Origin: Actinomadura citrea
GTDB taxonomy: Bacteria; Actinomycetota; Actinomycetes; Streptosporangiales; Streptosporangiaceae
Direction of reading: 5' to 3'
Assembly: GCF_013409045.1 (NCBI RefSeq)
Contig: NZ_JACCBT010000001.1
Coordinates: 3,100,001 to 3,164,000, forward strand
Length of the DNA: 64,000 bases
Of the stretch, positions 16,950 through 26,292 are shown piece after piece. Position 1 is the stretch's first letter. The number at the start of each line of letters is the position of its first letter. Both the position numbers and the translations under genes were made by a program. The notes below the pieces were generated by a model. It saw only the letters and a list, made by a program, of their open reading frames with translations, did not search any database and was not told where the DNA came from.

Positions 16950-17873
16950 TCAGGACGCCTGGATCCCCCAGGTTCCGCTGAACACCGCGCCCGGTTCGAG
17001 GTCCACGACGCCCTCCCCGGACGCGAAGGCGTTGGGCGGGCACGTCATGGGCTCGACGCCGAGCCCCGTGCGCGGTCGCGCGGCGTTGTCGGCGGTGTAG
17101 ATCTCCATCCACGGGTGCGCCTCGTCGGCCCAGAGCCGGACCGTGCGGCCGCCGGACAGGGTCACCCAGGTGCGGCCGCGGCCGTCGCGGTTGAGCCCGG
17201 TGAACGCGTTGTCGATCCGCCGGTCGCCGAACACGGGCCCGGTGCGCAGGTCGTACGGGGTGCCGGTGACGTCCAGGGACGGCCCGGACGGGATCATCCG
17301 GTCGTCCACCGGAAGGTAGCGGTCGGCGCCCAGCGTGACCGTGCAGCCGTCGATGGGTTCGCCGACCGTCAGGTACGGGTGCGCCCCGTGGCCGTAGGGG
17401 GCCGTCCTCGTTCCGGCGTTGCGCGCGGTCATCCGCACGCGCAGTCCCGCACCGGCGTCGAGGGTGTACTCGGCCTCCAGGTCGAGGCGGAACGGGTACC
17501 CGGCCGTGCCGAGCAGCCGGTGCGTGAGCCGCACGCGGTCGGGCTCGTGCTCGGCGGCCGTCCACGACGCCCAGCGGACGAGCCCGTGGATCGCGCAGTC
17601 CCGGTCGGGCTCGGACACGTCGAGCCGGTGCGCCTCGCCGCCGTACTCGTAGCGGCCGCGGTCGATGCGGTTCGGCCACGGGACCAGCAGGTGCCCCAAC
17701 GCGGCGGGGGCCGGCTCGTCGGCGCCGTGCGTCAGCACCAGCGGGCGCCCCCGGTGGCTCAGCTCGCGCAGGCTCGCGCCCGACTCGGTGACGACGGCCT
17801 GGTAGTGCCCCGCGCTCAGGGCGTACTGCTCGCCCGTCAGGGCGGACTGCTCCCTGGTGATCGACTCGCTCAT
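16950..17873 (-). CDS. Aldose 1-epimerase family protein
   Basis: This 307-residue beta-sandwich protein shows the galactose mutarotase pattern: LVPWPNRIDRGRYEYGG with substrate Arg, NDR/DCAIHGLVRWASW with the catalytic-region His, APYGHGAHPYLTVG with the second catalytic His, and GVEPMTCPPNAFASGEGVVDLEPG with the Glu base. It probably interconverts alpha and beta anomers of a free sugar. It sits 49 nt upstream of the DUF6986 gene on the same strand and may be co-transcribed, though a link to the heterocycle genes is not evident. Start ATG 17873. A longer in-frame GTG/ATG lies upstream but lacks conservation-type sequence. Confidence 0.88.
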   Translation of the reverse strand: MSESITREQSALTGEQYALSAGHYQAVVTESGASLRELSHRGRPLVLTHGADEPAPAALGHLLVPWPNRIDRGRYEYGGEAHRLDVSEPDRDCAIHGLVRWASWTAAEHEPDRVRLTHRLLGTAGYPFRLDLEAEYTLDAGAGLRVRMTARNAGTRTAPYGHGAHPYLTVGEPIDGCTVTLGADRYLPVDDRMIPSGPSLDVTGTPYDLRTGPVFGDRRIDNAFTGLNRDGRGRTWVTLSGGRTVRLWADEAHPWMEIYTADNAARPRTGLGVEPMTCPPNAFASGEGVVDLEPGAVFSGTWGIQAS

Positions 17874-17940
17874 GCGGGCGACGTTACCCCCGCCGCGACC
17901 GCTACACCTCACCCGCGACGGCCGCGCCCCGCCGCGACCG

Positions 17941-19368
17941 CTACGCGGTCTCCGCGAGGGCGTGCAGGGCGTCGGTGAACACGTTCGCCGGCGGCTCGAC
18001 CAGGCCCGCGCCGACCTGGCCCGTGCCGGCCTCCCGCCCGGCGATGCCGGTGTCGATGACGGGCAGGATCCCGGTGCGGACGACGCGGGCGACGTCCACG
18101 CCCACGGGGGTGCCGCGGAACGACAGCAGCGGGATCTGCAGCACCGGGTGCTCGGCGAGGGTGATCTCGTACATGCGCTGGGTCGCGGCGACCGCGTCCG
18201 GGACCTCGCCGCCCACGAACCGGACGATCGCGGGCGCGGCGGCGAGCGCGAACCCGCCCATCCCGGCCGTCTCGGTGATCGCCGAGTCGCCGATGTCGGG
18301 GTTGGCGTCGTCCGGGCCGTAGCCGCCGAGGTAGAGGCCGTCCGGGACGCCGGCGGGGCCGGTGAACCAGCGGTCGCCCGTCCCCGAGACCTGGATGCCG
18401 AAGTCGGTGCCGTTGCGGGCCATCGCCACGACGAGGCTGGAACCCGGCACGCCGCGGGCCGCGTCCGCGCACGCCTTCGCCGCCGCCATCCCCGCGTTCA
18501 GGAAGAAATGGTCGTTCCCCGCGGCGAACCGCAGCGCCTCGGCGGCCCTCGCGCGGGGCACCTCCTCGGCCGCCGCGAGCGCGGGCGCGAGCTCGCGCAG
18601 CAGCAGCGACGTCGCCGCCCGGTTGCGGTTGTGCAGCTCGTCGCCCATCTGCAGGGCCTGCGCGATGAGCGCCATCAGGTCGATCGGCCCGTGCCGCCGC
18701 ACGGCCTCCCGCAGCGCCGGGCCGAGCACCTCGCCCATCCACGCCAGCCGCTCGATCACCTCCGGCCCGTAGGCCCCGTACCGCAGCACCTTCCCGAGGC
18801 CCTCGTTGAGCGAGCAGTAGGAGGTCCCGCCGTGCTCGGCGTCCTCGACCACGAGCATCCACATGGACGGGCTGACGACGCCCGCCATCGGGCCGACCGC
18901 GGCGTGGTGGTGGCACGGCTCGAACACCGCGGAGCCGCGCTCCAGCCGGCGCTCGGCGCCGCGCGGCGTCTCGGCGAGCCCTTCGAGGAGCATCGCGCCG
19001 ACGAGGGCGCCGCGCATCGGGCCGGACGCGCGGTCCCACTCCAGCGGCGGGCCCGCGTGCAGGAACGTCCCCGGCTCCAGGCCGAGCACGTCGCGCGCGG
19101 GGCGCACGTCCACCAGGTGCGGGCGCGCCGTCACCATCCTCCGGACGGCGCGCGCGTTGGCCTCGGCGTGGCCGGGGTCGCCGAGGACCGCCGCCAGCGC
19201 GGACTCCGTCCCGGCGGGCGGCGGCCGCCAGTCGACGGCCTCCACCGGGACGGCCTGGTCGGCGAGCGCGCTCGCGAGCACCTCCACCCCGGTCGCGACG
19301 ACGCTCGGCTCACGGGAGAGCAGCCCGCCCAGCCGGTGCCCGCGGTGCGTGTCCCGGTGGTCGCTCAT
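17941..19368 (-). CDS. allG: DUF1116 protein, AllG-like subunit of oxamate-type carbamoyltransferase
   Basis: This 475-residue protein matches the DUF1116/YlbE family: LHAGPPLEWDRASGPMRGALVGA, PCHHHAAVGPMAGVVSPSMW, CSLNEGLGKVLRYGA, MGDELHNRNRAATSL, NGTDFGIQVSGTGDRWFTGPA and ANPDIGDSAITETAGMGGFA are hallmark stretches. In E. coli, AllF (FdrA), AllG (YlbE) and AllH (YlbF) together form the oxamate carbamoyltransferase that splits oxalurate with phosphate into oxamate and carbamoyl phosphate. All three homologues occur here in the order allH-allF-allG, each overlapping the next by ATGA. The true substrate in this organism could differ (see findings). Confidence 0.85.
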   Translation of the reverse strand: MSDHRDTHRGHRLGGLLSREPSVVATGVEVLASALADQAVPVEAVDWRPPPAGTESALAAVLGDPGHAEANARAVRRMVTARPHLVDVRPARDVLGLEPGTFLHAGPPLEWDRASGPMRGALVGAMLLEGLAETPRGAERRLERGSAVFEPCHHHAAVGPMAGVVSPSMWMLVVEDAEHGGTSYCSLNEGLGKVLRYGAYGPEVIERLAWMGEVLGPALREAVRRHGPIDLMALIAQALQMGDELHNRNRAATSLLLRELAPALAAAEEVPRARAAEALRFAAGNDHFFLNAGMAAAKACADAARGVPGSSLVVAMARNGTDFGIQVSGTGDRWFTGPAGVPDGLYLGGYGPDDANPDIGDSAITETAGMGGFALAAAPAIVRFVGGEVPDAVAATQRMYEITLAEHPVLQIPLLSFRGTPVGVDVARVVRTGILPVIDTGIAGREAGTGQVGAGLVEPPANVFTDALHALAETA

Positions 19369-20834
19369 CGGGGCGTCCCTTCGACGATCGACCCGTCCAC
19401 CAGAGTGAGGGCGTGCCGGGTCGCCTGCGCGTTGGAGGCGAACACGTCGGCGCCCGCCTCGCACAGCGCGACGGCCTGCCGGTCGCGGTCCTGCGGGTCG
19501 GCCGGCGTCCCGCACAGCGACACCACGACGGCGAGGCCGGGACGGTCCCGCAGCGCGGCGGCGATCGCCGGGGCGAGCGCGGCGGCCGGATCGGGCTCGG
19601 CGCCGTACCCGAGCACCACGTCCAGGAGCAGGACGCCGCAGCCGTCGTCGGCGGCCTCGGCGCGCAGGGCCTCCAGGCGCAGCGTCGGGTCGATCATCGG
19701 GTGCGCGCGGCCTCGCGTGTAGGCGTCGTCGCCGAAGTCGGTGAACCGGTGCCCGCGCGCCTCCAGCTCCCAGCCGAGCGCGTCCCGCGCGATCATCTCG
19801 GCCTCGTCGCGCAGCGTCCCGCCCGCGAACAGGCCGCGCAGCGCCCGTCCGGACGCGGACGCGGCACCGCGGGGCGAGGTCCAGCGCGGCCATGCCGGGA
19901 CGGGCCGGCCGAGCGCCCTCAGCGCCTTCTCCGCCGCCCGCGTCAGGTCGTCCTCGCCGGGCAGCGGCAGCGCGAACACCACGGGGGTGTCCAGGCGCCG
20001 CGCCGCCTCCCGGATCAGGTCCAGCACCTGCGGCGCGGGCGGCTTGGACACCAGCACGATCAGCTCGGTGGCCGGGTCGGCGTCCAGCGCGGCCAGCGCC
20101 GCCAGCGCCGACCGCCCGCTCACCTCGGGCGACAGGTCCCGGCCGCCGACGCCGAGCACGTGGCTGACACCGGCGCCCGCCGCGTCCAGCAGGCACATCA
20201 GCTGCTGCGCACCCGTCCCGGACGCCGCGACGACGCCCACCGGGCCGGGCCGCACCGCGTTGGCGAACCCCAGGCCGGCGCCGCCGATCACGGCCGTCCC
20301 GCAGTCCGGTCCCATCACGATCAGCCCGCGCCGCGCCGCCGCCTCCTTCAGCGTGATCTCCTGCGCGACCGGCACGTTGTCGCTGAAGATCATCACGTTG
20401 AGGCCGGCGTCCAGGGCGTCCATCGCCTCGGGGAAGACGTGCGGCCCCGGCACCGACAGCAGCGCCACGGTCGCGTCGCCGCGGGCCGCCGCGGACCCGG
20501 TCGTCCTGGCCGGTGCCGGCGCCCCCAGCACCCCCGCCTGCGCGGGCGGGCGGGACGCCTCGCGCAGCAGCCCGTCCACCGCCTTCCTGGCCTCTTCCAA
20601 CCCGGCTTCGTCCGGTCCTTCGCCTTCGACCCGGATCGCCACGACGAGGTCGTCGGGCCCGGCCTCGTCCGGCACGGCGAAGCCCATGCGGCCGAACATC
20701 TCGCGGTTCAGCCCGGTGCCCATCGCGACCATGGCGCCGGCGACGTCCGGCCGCTCCGACAGCTGCCGGCTCACCCGCATCAGCGTGACCGAATCGTGGT
20801 AGCCCCCCCGCCGCACCTCGACCCAGTCCCTCAT
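19365..20834 (-). CDS. allF: FdrA-family protein, AllF-like carbamoyltransferase subunit
   Basis: This 489-residue protein has the FdrA layout, built like succinyl-CoA synthetase alpha/beta domains. The N-terminal part contains VEVRRGGYHDSVTLMRVS. The CoA-binding-like part contains ALLSVPGPHVFPEAMDALDAG, IFSDNVPVAQEITLKEAA, VMGPDCGTAVIGGAGLGFAN, VGVVAASGTGAQQL and GGRDLSPEVSG. The C-terminal ligase-like domain ends RHALTLVDGSIVEGTPR. Length is somewhat below E. coli FdrA (about 555). An Ala/Pro-rich linker sits near residues 95-115. It overlaps allG and allH by ATGA, so all three subunits should be made together. It probably carries the phosphate/carbamoyl active site. Confidence 0.87.
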   Translation of the reverse strand: MRDWVEVRRGGYHDSVTLMRVSRQLSERPDVAGAMVAMGTGLNREMFGRMGFAVPDEAGPDDLVVAIRVEGEGPDEAGLEEARKAVDGLLREASRPPAQAGVLGAPAPARTTGSAAARGDATVALLSVPGPHVFPEAMDALDAGLNVMIFSDNVPVAQEITLKEAAARRGLIVMGPDCGTAVIGGAGLGFANAVRPGPVGVVAASGTGAQQLMCLLDAAGAGVSHVLGVGGRDLSPEVSGRSALAALAALDADPATELIVLVSKPPAPQVLDLIREAARRLDTPVVFALPLPGEDDLTRAAEKALRALGRPVPAWPRWTSPRGAASASGRALRGLFAGGTLRDEAEMIARDALGWELEARGHRFTDFGDDAYTRGRAHPMIDPTLRLEALRAEAADDGCGVLLLDVVLGYGAEPDPAAALAPAIAAALRDRPGLAVVVSLCGTPADPQDRDRQAVALCEAGADVFASNAQATRHALTLVDGSIVEGTPR

Positions 20835-21751
20835 ACGCGCACTCCGAGAGCGGCGCGGCACCCGGCGAGGACGCCGTGCGCCAGGTCCGTGCCCGACGTG
20901 TGGCCCACCGCCAGCAGACGCCGGACGGCGGCCTGCGGCGGCTCGTGGCCCGCGACGCCGCGCAGGACGGCGGCCACCTCGGCGCCCGCCTGGCCCGCCG
21001 CCGCGCAGTGCAGCAGCGTCGCGGACAGCGCGGTCGTGCGGGTGCCCGCGTCGGCGGTGACGGCCGCGCCGAGCCAGTCGGCCAGCCGCACCGCCCCGCC
21101 GTGCCGGACGGCGCCCCCGACCAGCCGCAGCGCGACCAGCAGGCCGCAAAGGATGTCGTCGCCGGTCGGCGTCAGCCCGGGGCCGAGGCCCACGATCCGC
21201 TCGGCCGCCTCCACCGCGCCCGCGAGGTCGCCGGCGGCGCAGGCGGCGGCGAGCGCGTCCGGGTCGGGATGCCCGGCGAGGCCGCCGCCCGACGGCCCGG
21301 CGGCGGTGAGCGCGCCCGCCGCCGTCAGCTCGGCCTCCAGGGCGCGCACGCCCCGGGCGAGCGCGTCCGGCCGCAGCCCGCCGAGCGCGGGCGAGGGGTC
21401 CCACCAGCGGCGCACGCGCACGGTGAGGCCCTCCGCCTCGATCCGGCCGTCGCCGACGAACGCGTCCGCGCCCTCGCGGACGGACCGGAACGGGTGCTCG
21501 CGGCGGGTGGCGACGACCACCATCGCGTTCGGCAGGCGTCCCGCGTCGGAGGTGACGACGGCGAGCACGCGCGGCTCGGGGCCTCCCCGCATCTCCAGGT
21601 ACAGCGCGGCCGGGAACACCGCGATGACGCGGGCCGGGCGGCGCGGCGGGTCGAGCAGCGGCCGCAGCGTGAGGCTCGCGGCGCCGGCGGCGGGGGGCCG
21701 TCCCGTGGGACGGGCCGGGAGCCGGATCGGGTCGCGGACGAGTGCGGTCAC
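20831..21751 (-). CDS. allH: DUF2877 protein, AllH-like carbamoyltransferase subunit
   Basis: This 306-residue protein matches DUF2877 (YlbF/AllH): a central IVGLGPGLTPTGDDILCGLLVALRL is the signature of the family, followed by TTALSATLLHCAAAGQ and GVLAGCRAAL at the end. The frame is open 120 nt further 5', but GTG 21751 has a strong GGGAGGAT just upstream and the extension is low-complexity, so the GTG is used. It is the promoter-proximal gene of the allHFG operon. A TTGGCAGA box lies about 100 nt upstream, divergent from pucR. Confidence 0.85.
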   Translation of the reverse strand: MTALVRDPIRLPARPTGRPPAAGAASLTLRPLLDPPRRPARVIAVFPAALYLEMRGGPEPRVLAVVTSDAGRLPNAMVVVATRREHPFRSVREGADAFVGDGRIEAEGLTVRVRRWWDPSPALGGLRPDALARGVRALEAELTAAGALTAAGPSGGGLAGHPDPDALAAACAAGDLAGAVEAAERIVGLGPGLTPTGDDILCGLLVALRLVGGAVRHGGAVRLADWLGAAVTADAGTRTTALSATLLHCAAAGQAGAEVAAVLRGVAGHEPPQAAVRRLLAVGHTSGTDLAHGVLAGCRAALGVRV

Positions 21752-21850
21752 GGATCCTCCCGAGGCCGGTGTCGGCGGCCGCACGGCGTGCGGGCGGCCC
21801 GGCCTCCGGCATGACGGTAGAACGGGCCCGGCATCGGACGTATGGATAAT

Positions 21851-21858
21851 TCTGCCAA
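21851..21858 (-). promoter_or_regulatory. TTGGCAGA box upstream of allHFG (candidate PucR site)
   Basis: Read on the minus strand this is TTGGCAGAATT. It lies about 29 nt upstream of a TCTACC hexamer that could serve as the -10 of allHFG. Related boxes occur at 23841, 30465 and 31691, all before genes of the same catabolic region. The shared pattern is seen directly; binding by PucR is inference. Confidence 0.45.
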
Positions 21859-21963
21859 GGATGGTTGTCATCGTTCGTCTTTGTTGTCAGTGTTGATCAG
21901 GAATCGGTAGCGATCACGCCGTTACGGGCGATGTACGCACCAAAAGGCGAGGTGACCCCTGGC

Positions 21964-23727
21964 ATGAGTTACACCACTGCGGACCCGGGCCCACCGGCCC
22001 TCAGGCTCGCGAGTACCGGAACACTGACCTACGGCCTTTCGGTCGGTGAGGTCCTCGGCGTCAGCACCCTGAACGGCGCCCGCCTCATCGCCGGACGAGC
22101 CGGACTCGAACGCGTCGTCCAGCGGCTGAACGTGATGGAGGTCCCCGACATCCTGTCGTGGGTCAAACCGAACGAACTGCTGCTGACCACCGGCTACCCC
22201 CTCCGCAACACCCCCCAGTCGCTCGACAACCTGGTGTCCGACCTGGACGAGCGCGGCCTGGCCGCGCTGGCCATCAAGCTCGGCCGCTACCTGGACTCGC
22301 TGCCCGCCGAGATGATCGCGCAGGCGGACCGGCGCGGCTTCCCCCTGATCCTGCTCCCGAACGACGTCGGCTTCGACGACATCCTGAACCAGGTGCTGAC
22401 CGACATCCTGAACCGGCAGGCGGCCGTCCTCGCCCGCACCGAGGAGGTGCACCGGGCGCTCGTGCAGATCGTGCTGTGCGGCGGCGGCCTCCAGGAGGTC
22501 GTGGACGAGGTCGCGACGCTGCTGGACGTGGCGGTCGTGGTGCTGGACGGCGAGCAGCGGGCGCTCGCGGGCGCCGGTCCCGACGAGCACGTCCAGGCGA
22601 TGCGGGCCTTCGACGCGGGCCGGCACGCGGCGTGCGGCCGCGGCGGCTGCGGCATCATCGGCGCGCACGGCACCGGCGACCACCTGGTCGTGCCCGTGAT
22701 GGCGGGCGGCTTCGACCACGGCCGGATCGTCGCGTTCAGCCCCGGCGGCACCCTGCGCGGCACCGACCTCGGCATCCTGGAGCGCGCCGCGACCGTCGCC
22801 GCGCTCGTGGTGACCAAGCAGCAGGCCGTCGCGGCCGTGGAGAGCAAGTACCGCGCCGACTTCCTGCGCGACATCCTCGCGGGGCGCGCGGGCGGCGACG
22901 ACCGGATCATCGCGCACTGCGGCGGGTTCGGCTGGGACCTGGACCGCCCGATGATGGTGGTCGTCGCCGAACTGGACGGGCGCCCGCGCGGAGCCGTCGC
23001 CCAGGAGGCCGAAGGGAAGGGCCGCGGCAGGGCGGCCGAGCCCGACGGCGGCCCGCGCGGCGTCCGCGGCGCCGAGGAACGGGCCGCGCAGGAGCGGCTC
23101 GCCGCCGCGTGGACGACGGCCGTCCGGCGGCACGACCGGGGCGCGGCCGTCGCGAGCTTCGCCCACGAGGTCGTGGCGATCGTCGGCGCCGAGGGCGACG
23201 ACCCCGCCGAGTGGACGGCGGGCCCGGTCCAGGCGATGGTCAAGGAGGCTTCGTCGATCTTCGCCGAGCACCTGCCGGTGCGGCGGACGTTCTCCACCGG
23301 CATCAGCCGGACGGTGGCGTCGCCGGCCGCGCTGCCCGAGGCCTACGAGCAGGCGGTGAAGGCCGTGCGGGTCGGGCGCCAGCTCAACGGCGCGGGCGCG
23401 CGGGCGCACTTCGACCAGCTCGGCGTGTACCGGCTGCTGAGCCTCGTCTCCGACCCCGAGGAACTGCACGCGTTCGTCCGCGAGACGCTGGGCGACCTCG
23501 CCACCGACGACGAGCCGGAGCTGGTGGACCTGCGCCGCACCCTCCAGGTGCTGCTGGAGACGAACCTCAACGTCGCCGAGACGGCGCGCCGGCTGCACTT
23601 CCACTACAACACGCTGCGGTACCGCATAGGGAAGCTGGAAAGGATGCTCGGAGCGTTCACCGAGGACGCCCATCTGCGACTCAACCTCACCCTCGCCCTT
23701 CACGTCCTGCGCATGCGGGGTATCTGA
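21964..23727 (+). CDS. PucR-family transcriptional regulator
   Basis: This protein of about 587 residues has the PucR layout. The N-terminal PucR domain (about 20-150: LSVGEVLGVSTLNGARLIAGRAG, then EVPDILSWVKPNELLLTTGYPL) may sense ligand. A middle region includes a CGRGGCGIIG patch and a GGDEF-like/CdaR part containing a low-complexity Gly/Arg/Glu insert near residues 345-375. The C-terminal helix-turn-helix (LQVLLETNLNVAETARRLHFHYNTLRYRIGKLERML) binds DNA. Members control purine degradation (Bacillus PucR), usually as activators. ATG 21964 follows AGGTGA by 9 nt; ATG 21931 is a less likely alternative. It is divergent from allHFG and upstream of the permease/hydroxylase operon. Confidence 0.9.
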   Translation: MSYTTADPGPPALRLASTGTLTYGLSVGEVLGVSTLNGARLIAGRAGLERVVQRLNVMEVPDILSWVKPNELLLTTGYPLRNTPQSLDNLVSDLDERGLAALAIKLGRYLDSLPAEMIAQADRRGFPLILLPNDVGFDDILNQVLTDILNRQAAVLARTEEVHRALVQIVLCGGGLQEVVDEVATLLDVAVVVLDGEQRALAGAGPDEHVQAMRAFDAGRHAACGRGGCGIIGAHGTGDHLVVPVMAGGFDHGRIVAFSPGGTLRGTDLGILERAATVAALVVTKQQAVAAVESKYRADFLRDILAGRAGGDDRIIAHCGGFGWDLDRPMMVVVAELDGRPRGAVAQEAEGKGRGRAAEPDGGPRGVRGAEERAAQERLAAAWTTAVRRHDRGAAVASFAHEVVAIVGAEGDDPAEWTAGPVQAMVKEASSIFAEHLPVRRTFSTGISRTVASPAALPEAYEQAVKAVRVGRQLNGAGARAHFDQLGVYRLLSLVSDPEELHAFVRETLGDLATDDEPELVDLRRTLQVLLETNLNVAETARRLHFHYNTLRYRIGKLERMLGAFTEDAHLRLNLTLALHVLRMRGI

Positions 23728-23739
23728 GGGTAGCGCCGC

Positions 23740-23760
23740 CGTCCCGGTCGTCCCGGGACG
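23740..23760 (+). terminator. GC-rich hairpin after the PucR gene
   Basis: CGTCCCGG and CCGGGACG pair as an 8-bp stem with a TCGTC loop, 12 nt after the pucR stop. There is no T-run, as is usual for actinomycete terminators. It would separate pucR from the permease operon, which has its own upstream box. Confidence 0.5.
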
Positions 23761-23840
23761 CCGCACCGGAGCGCCCGGCGGGTCGTCCCCGACCGGCCCG
23801 CCGGCGCACCGGCCGGTCCTCCCAATCCTGGGCGCGGGGT

Positions 23841-23849
23841 TTGGCAGAT
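23841..23849 (+). promoter_or_regulatory. TTGGCAGAT box upstream of the permease/hydroxylase operon
   Basis: TTGGCAGATGTCGCCG lies 97 nt before the permease ATG and about 25 nt before a TAGATC hexamer (23874) that could be its -10. It closely matches the box before coxG (CGGCAGATGTTGCCG) and the one before hyuA. It is a candidate activator site, position about -45. Confidence 0.5.
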
Positions 23850-23937
23850 GTCGCCGATGCCCGCCCAACAGGGTAGATCTACCTTGCCCGCATGACAGGC
23901 CCGCGGGAACGCGGCCGGCTGAGCAGGAGGACCCCCG

Positions 23938-25416
23938 ATGGTGATCGGCTGGAAGCTGCACGGGGACGGGCGGACGCCGCCGCCCGGGGAGGTCGTGCGG
24001 CCGGACGAGCGGCTCTCGTGGCCGCGGACCGCGGGTATCGGCGCCCAGCACGTGGTCGCGATGTTCGGGGCGACCTTCGTGTTCCCGGTCGTGATGGGCC
24101 TGGACCCCAACCTGGCGATCATGATGTCCGGGATCGCGACGATCCTGTTCCTGCTGATCGTGGGCGGCCGGGTGCCGAGCTACCTCGGGACGAGCGCCTC
24201 GTTCGTCGGCGCGGTCGCGGCGATCCGCGCGGCGGGCGGCGACAGCGCCACCGTCACCGGGGCGATCTTCGTCGCGGGCCTGGTGCTCGCGGTGGTCGGC
24301 GTGCTCATCCACGTCGTGGGCGGCGAGGTCATCCACAAGGTGTTCCCCCCGGTGGTCACCGGCGCCGTGGTGATGCTGATCGGGTTCAACCTGGCCCCGG
24401 TCGTCGCCACCGTGTACTGGCCGCAGGACCAGTGGGTGGCGCTGGCCACGCTGGCGTTCGCGGTGCTCTGCGCGGTGCTGCTGCGGGGGTTCTGGGCGCG
24501 GATCACGATCCTGCTGGCGCTGGTCTTCGGCTTCGTCCTCTCGTGGCTCCTCGACGCCACCGCAGGCAAGATCACCTCCGTGCTGCCGGGCCAGAACCTG
24601 CTGGACGGCGCGGGCAAGCCGTGCGCGGCCGAGGGCCCCTACTGCATCGCCACCGCGTTCCCGCACGAGCGGGTGAACTTCACGAGCGTCAAGGCCGCCG
24701 ACTGGTTCGGGTTCCCCGACCTGCACGCCCCGGACTTCAAGACCTCGGCGATCCTGCTGGCGCTGCCCGCCGTCATCGCGCTGATCGCGGAGAACACCGG
24801 GCACGTCAAGGCCGTCGCGGCGATGACGCACGACGACCTGGACCCGGTCCTCGGCCGGGCCATCGCCGCGGACGGCGTCGGCACCGCCCTCGCCACCGCC
24901 GTGGGCGGCTCGCCGACCACCACCTACGCCGAGAACATCGGCGTCATGGCCGCGACCCGCATCTACTCGACGGCCGCCTATCTCGTCGCCGCCATCGTGG
25001 CGATCCTGTTCGGTCTGTGCCCGAAGTTCGGGGCCCTCGTCGCCTCGACCCCGGGCGGCGTCCTCGGCGGCATCACCGTCGTCCTCTACGGGATGATCGG
25101 GCTGCTCGGCGCGAAGATCTGGATCGAGAACCGGGTCGACTTCGCCGACCCGGTCAACCTCGTCCCGGTGGCGGCCGCGATCATTCTGGCGATCGGGAAC
25201 GTGACACTCCAGATCACCGACGACTTCCCGCTCCAGGGCATCGCGCTCGGTACCATCGCCGTCCTGGTCGGTTACCACGTCCTGAACGTGCTGCGCCGGC
25301 CGGAGGACACCGGCGGCGGCGTCATCGCCCCGGCGGAGGAGGAGATCGGCGGTCCCGTCCGGCACTCCGGGCACGAGCCGCCCGAAACGGGTACACCGAG
25401 GAACGATGCGAGCTGA
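23938..25416 (+). CDS. NCS2 (NAT) family nucleobase permease, uracil/xanthine type
   Basis: This 492-residue membrane protein has about 12-14 hydrophobic segments. It carries the NAT signature as AENIGVMAATRIYS, SYLGTSASFVGAVAAI early on, and PKFGALVASTPGGVLGGITVVLYGMIG in the C-terminal part. The Glu-Asn-x-Gly form of the signature is as in UraA-type uracil carriers, whereas xanthine and urate carriers often have Gln-Asn-x-Gly, so uracil or another pyrimidine is a real possibility. Transport is expected to be proton-coupled. A strong AGGAGG precedes the ATG. It is followed 12 nt later by the molybdo-hydroxylase genes, and the transported base is probably their substrate. The last 60 residues are a hydrophilic tail. 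Confidence 0.9.
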   Translation: MVIGWKLHGDGRTPPPGEVVRPDERLSWPRTAGIGAQHVVAMFGATFVFPVVMGLDPNLAIMMSGIATILFLLIVGGRVPSYLGTSASFVGAVAAIRAAGGDSATVTGAIFVAGLVLAVVGVLIHVVGGEVIHKVFPPVVTGAVVMLIGFNLAPVVATVYWPQDQWVALATLAFAVLCAVLLRGFWARITILLALVFGFVLSWLLDATAGKITSVLPGQNLLDGAGKPCAAEGPYCIATAFPHERVNFTSVKAADWFGFPDLHAPDFKTSAILLALPAVIALIAENTGHVKAVAAMTHDDLDPVLGRAIAADGVGTALATAVGGSPTTTYAENIGVMAATRIYSTAAYLVAAIVAILFGLCPKFGALVASTPGGVLGGITVVLYGMIGLLGAKIWIENRVDFADPVNLVPVAAAIILAIGNVTLQITDDFPLQGIALGTIAVLVGYHVLNVLRRPEDTGGGVIAPAEEEIGGPVRHSGHEPPETGTPRNDAS

Positions 25417-25428
25417 CGGAGCGGCGCG

Positions 25429-26292
25429 GTGAAACCACCTCCGTTCGGGTACCACGCGCCGGGCACGCTCGGCGAGGCCCTGGACGCGCTGGCGGCCGCG
25501 CCCGGCGGAAAGGTCCTCGCGGGCGGGCAGAGCCTCATCCCGCTGCTGAACATGCGGCTCGCCGCGCCGTCCGACCTCGTCGACATCAACCGCGTCGCGG
25601 AGCTGGACACGCTGCACGTCGGCGACCAGGGCGTGCGGATCGGCGCGCTCGCCCGGCACGCGCGGGTGGAGCGCTCGGCGGAGGCGGCGGCCGTGCAGCC
25701 GCTGCTCGGCCGGGCGCTCCGGCACGTCGCGCACCCGGTGATCCGCAACCGGGGCACGGTCGTCGGCAGCCTCGCGCACGCCGACCCCGCCGCCGAGATG
25801 CCCGCGGTACTGGCCGTCCTCGGCGGGACGGTCGAGGCGGCGTCGGCGCGGGCCCGCCGCACCATCCCGGCCGCCGCGTTCTTCCGCGGGCCGCTGGAGT
25901 CGGCGCTGGAGCCCGGTGAGCTGGCCGTCTCGGCGTTCTTCCCGGCCGCGCCGCCCCGCACCGGCACCGCGTTCGCCGAGACGGCGCGGCGGCACGGCGA
26001 CTACGCGCTCAGCGGCGTCGCCGCCGTCGTCGGCCTCGACGAGGACCTGCGGGTCGCCTCCGCGCGGGCGGGGTTCCTCGGCATCGCGCCGACGCCGCTC
26101 GTCCTCGACCTGACCGGCGCCGCCGGGCCCCGCGGCGACTGGGCGGCGGCGGCCGCGCACGTCCGGGAGCGGATCGACCCCGAACCCGACATCCACGCGG
26201 GCGCCGACTACCGGCGCCACCTGACCGGCGTGCTGGCCGAGCGCGCCCTGAACGCGGCCGCGGCCGAGGCGCTGCGGAGGGCGGAGGACTGA
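25429..26292 (+). CDS. Molybdenum hydroxylase FAD-binding subunit (XdhB/CoxM-like)
   Basis: This 287-residue protein has the FAD motifs of the CoxM/XdhB family: KVLAGGQSLIPLLNMRLA near residue 28 and VIRNRGTVVGSLAHADPAAEMP near residue 105, then the C-terminal domain (ETARRHGDYALSGVAAVV). It passes electrons from the iron-sulfur subunit to an acceptor. It starts at GTG 25429 with ACGGAG upstream. The stop overlaps the ATG of the 2Fe-2S subunit gene by one base, so the stoichiometric hetero-trimer is expected. Confidence 0.93.
   Translation: MKPPPFGYHAPGTLGEALDALAAAPGGKVLAGGQSLIPLLNMRLAAPSDLVDINRVAELDTLHVGDQGVRIGALARHARVERSAEAAAVQPLLGRALRHVAHPVIRNRGTVVGSLAHADPAAEMPAVLAVLGGTVEAASARARRTIPAAAFFRGPLESALEPGELAVSAFFPAAPPRTGTAFAETARRHGDYALSGVAAVVGLDEDLRVASARAGFLGIAPTPLVLDLTGAAGPRGDWAAAAAHVRERIDPEPDIHAGADYRRHLTGVLAERALNAAAAEALRRAED

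Noticed and set aside
21922..26220. Very long open frames on the opposite strand of real genes, such as 1432 codons across 21922-26220 and 952 codons across 26208-29066
   Set aside because: They are shadows created by the G/C third-position bias. Their protein sequences are Arg/Gly/Ala/Pro-rich, show no family motifs, and lie antisense to well-recognised genes.
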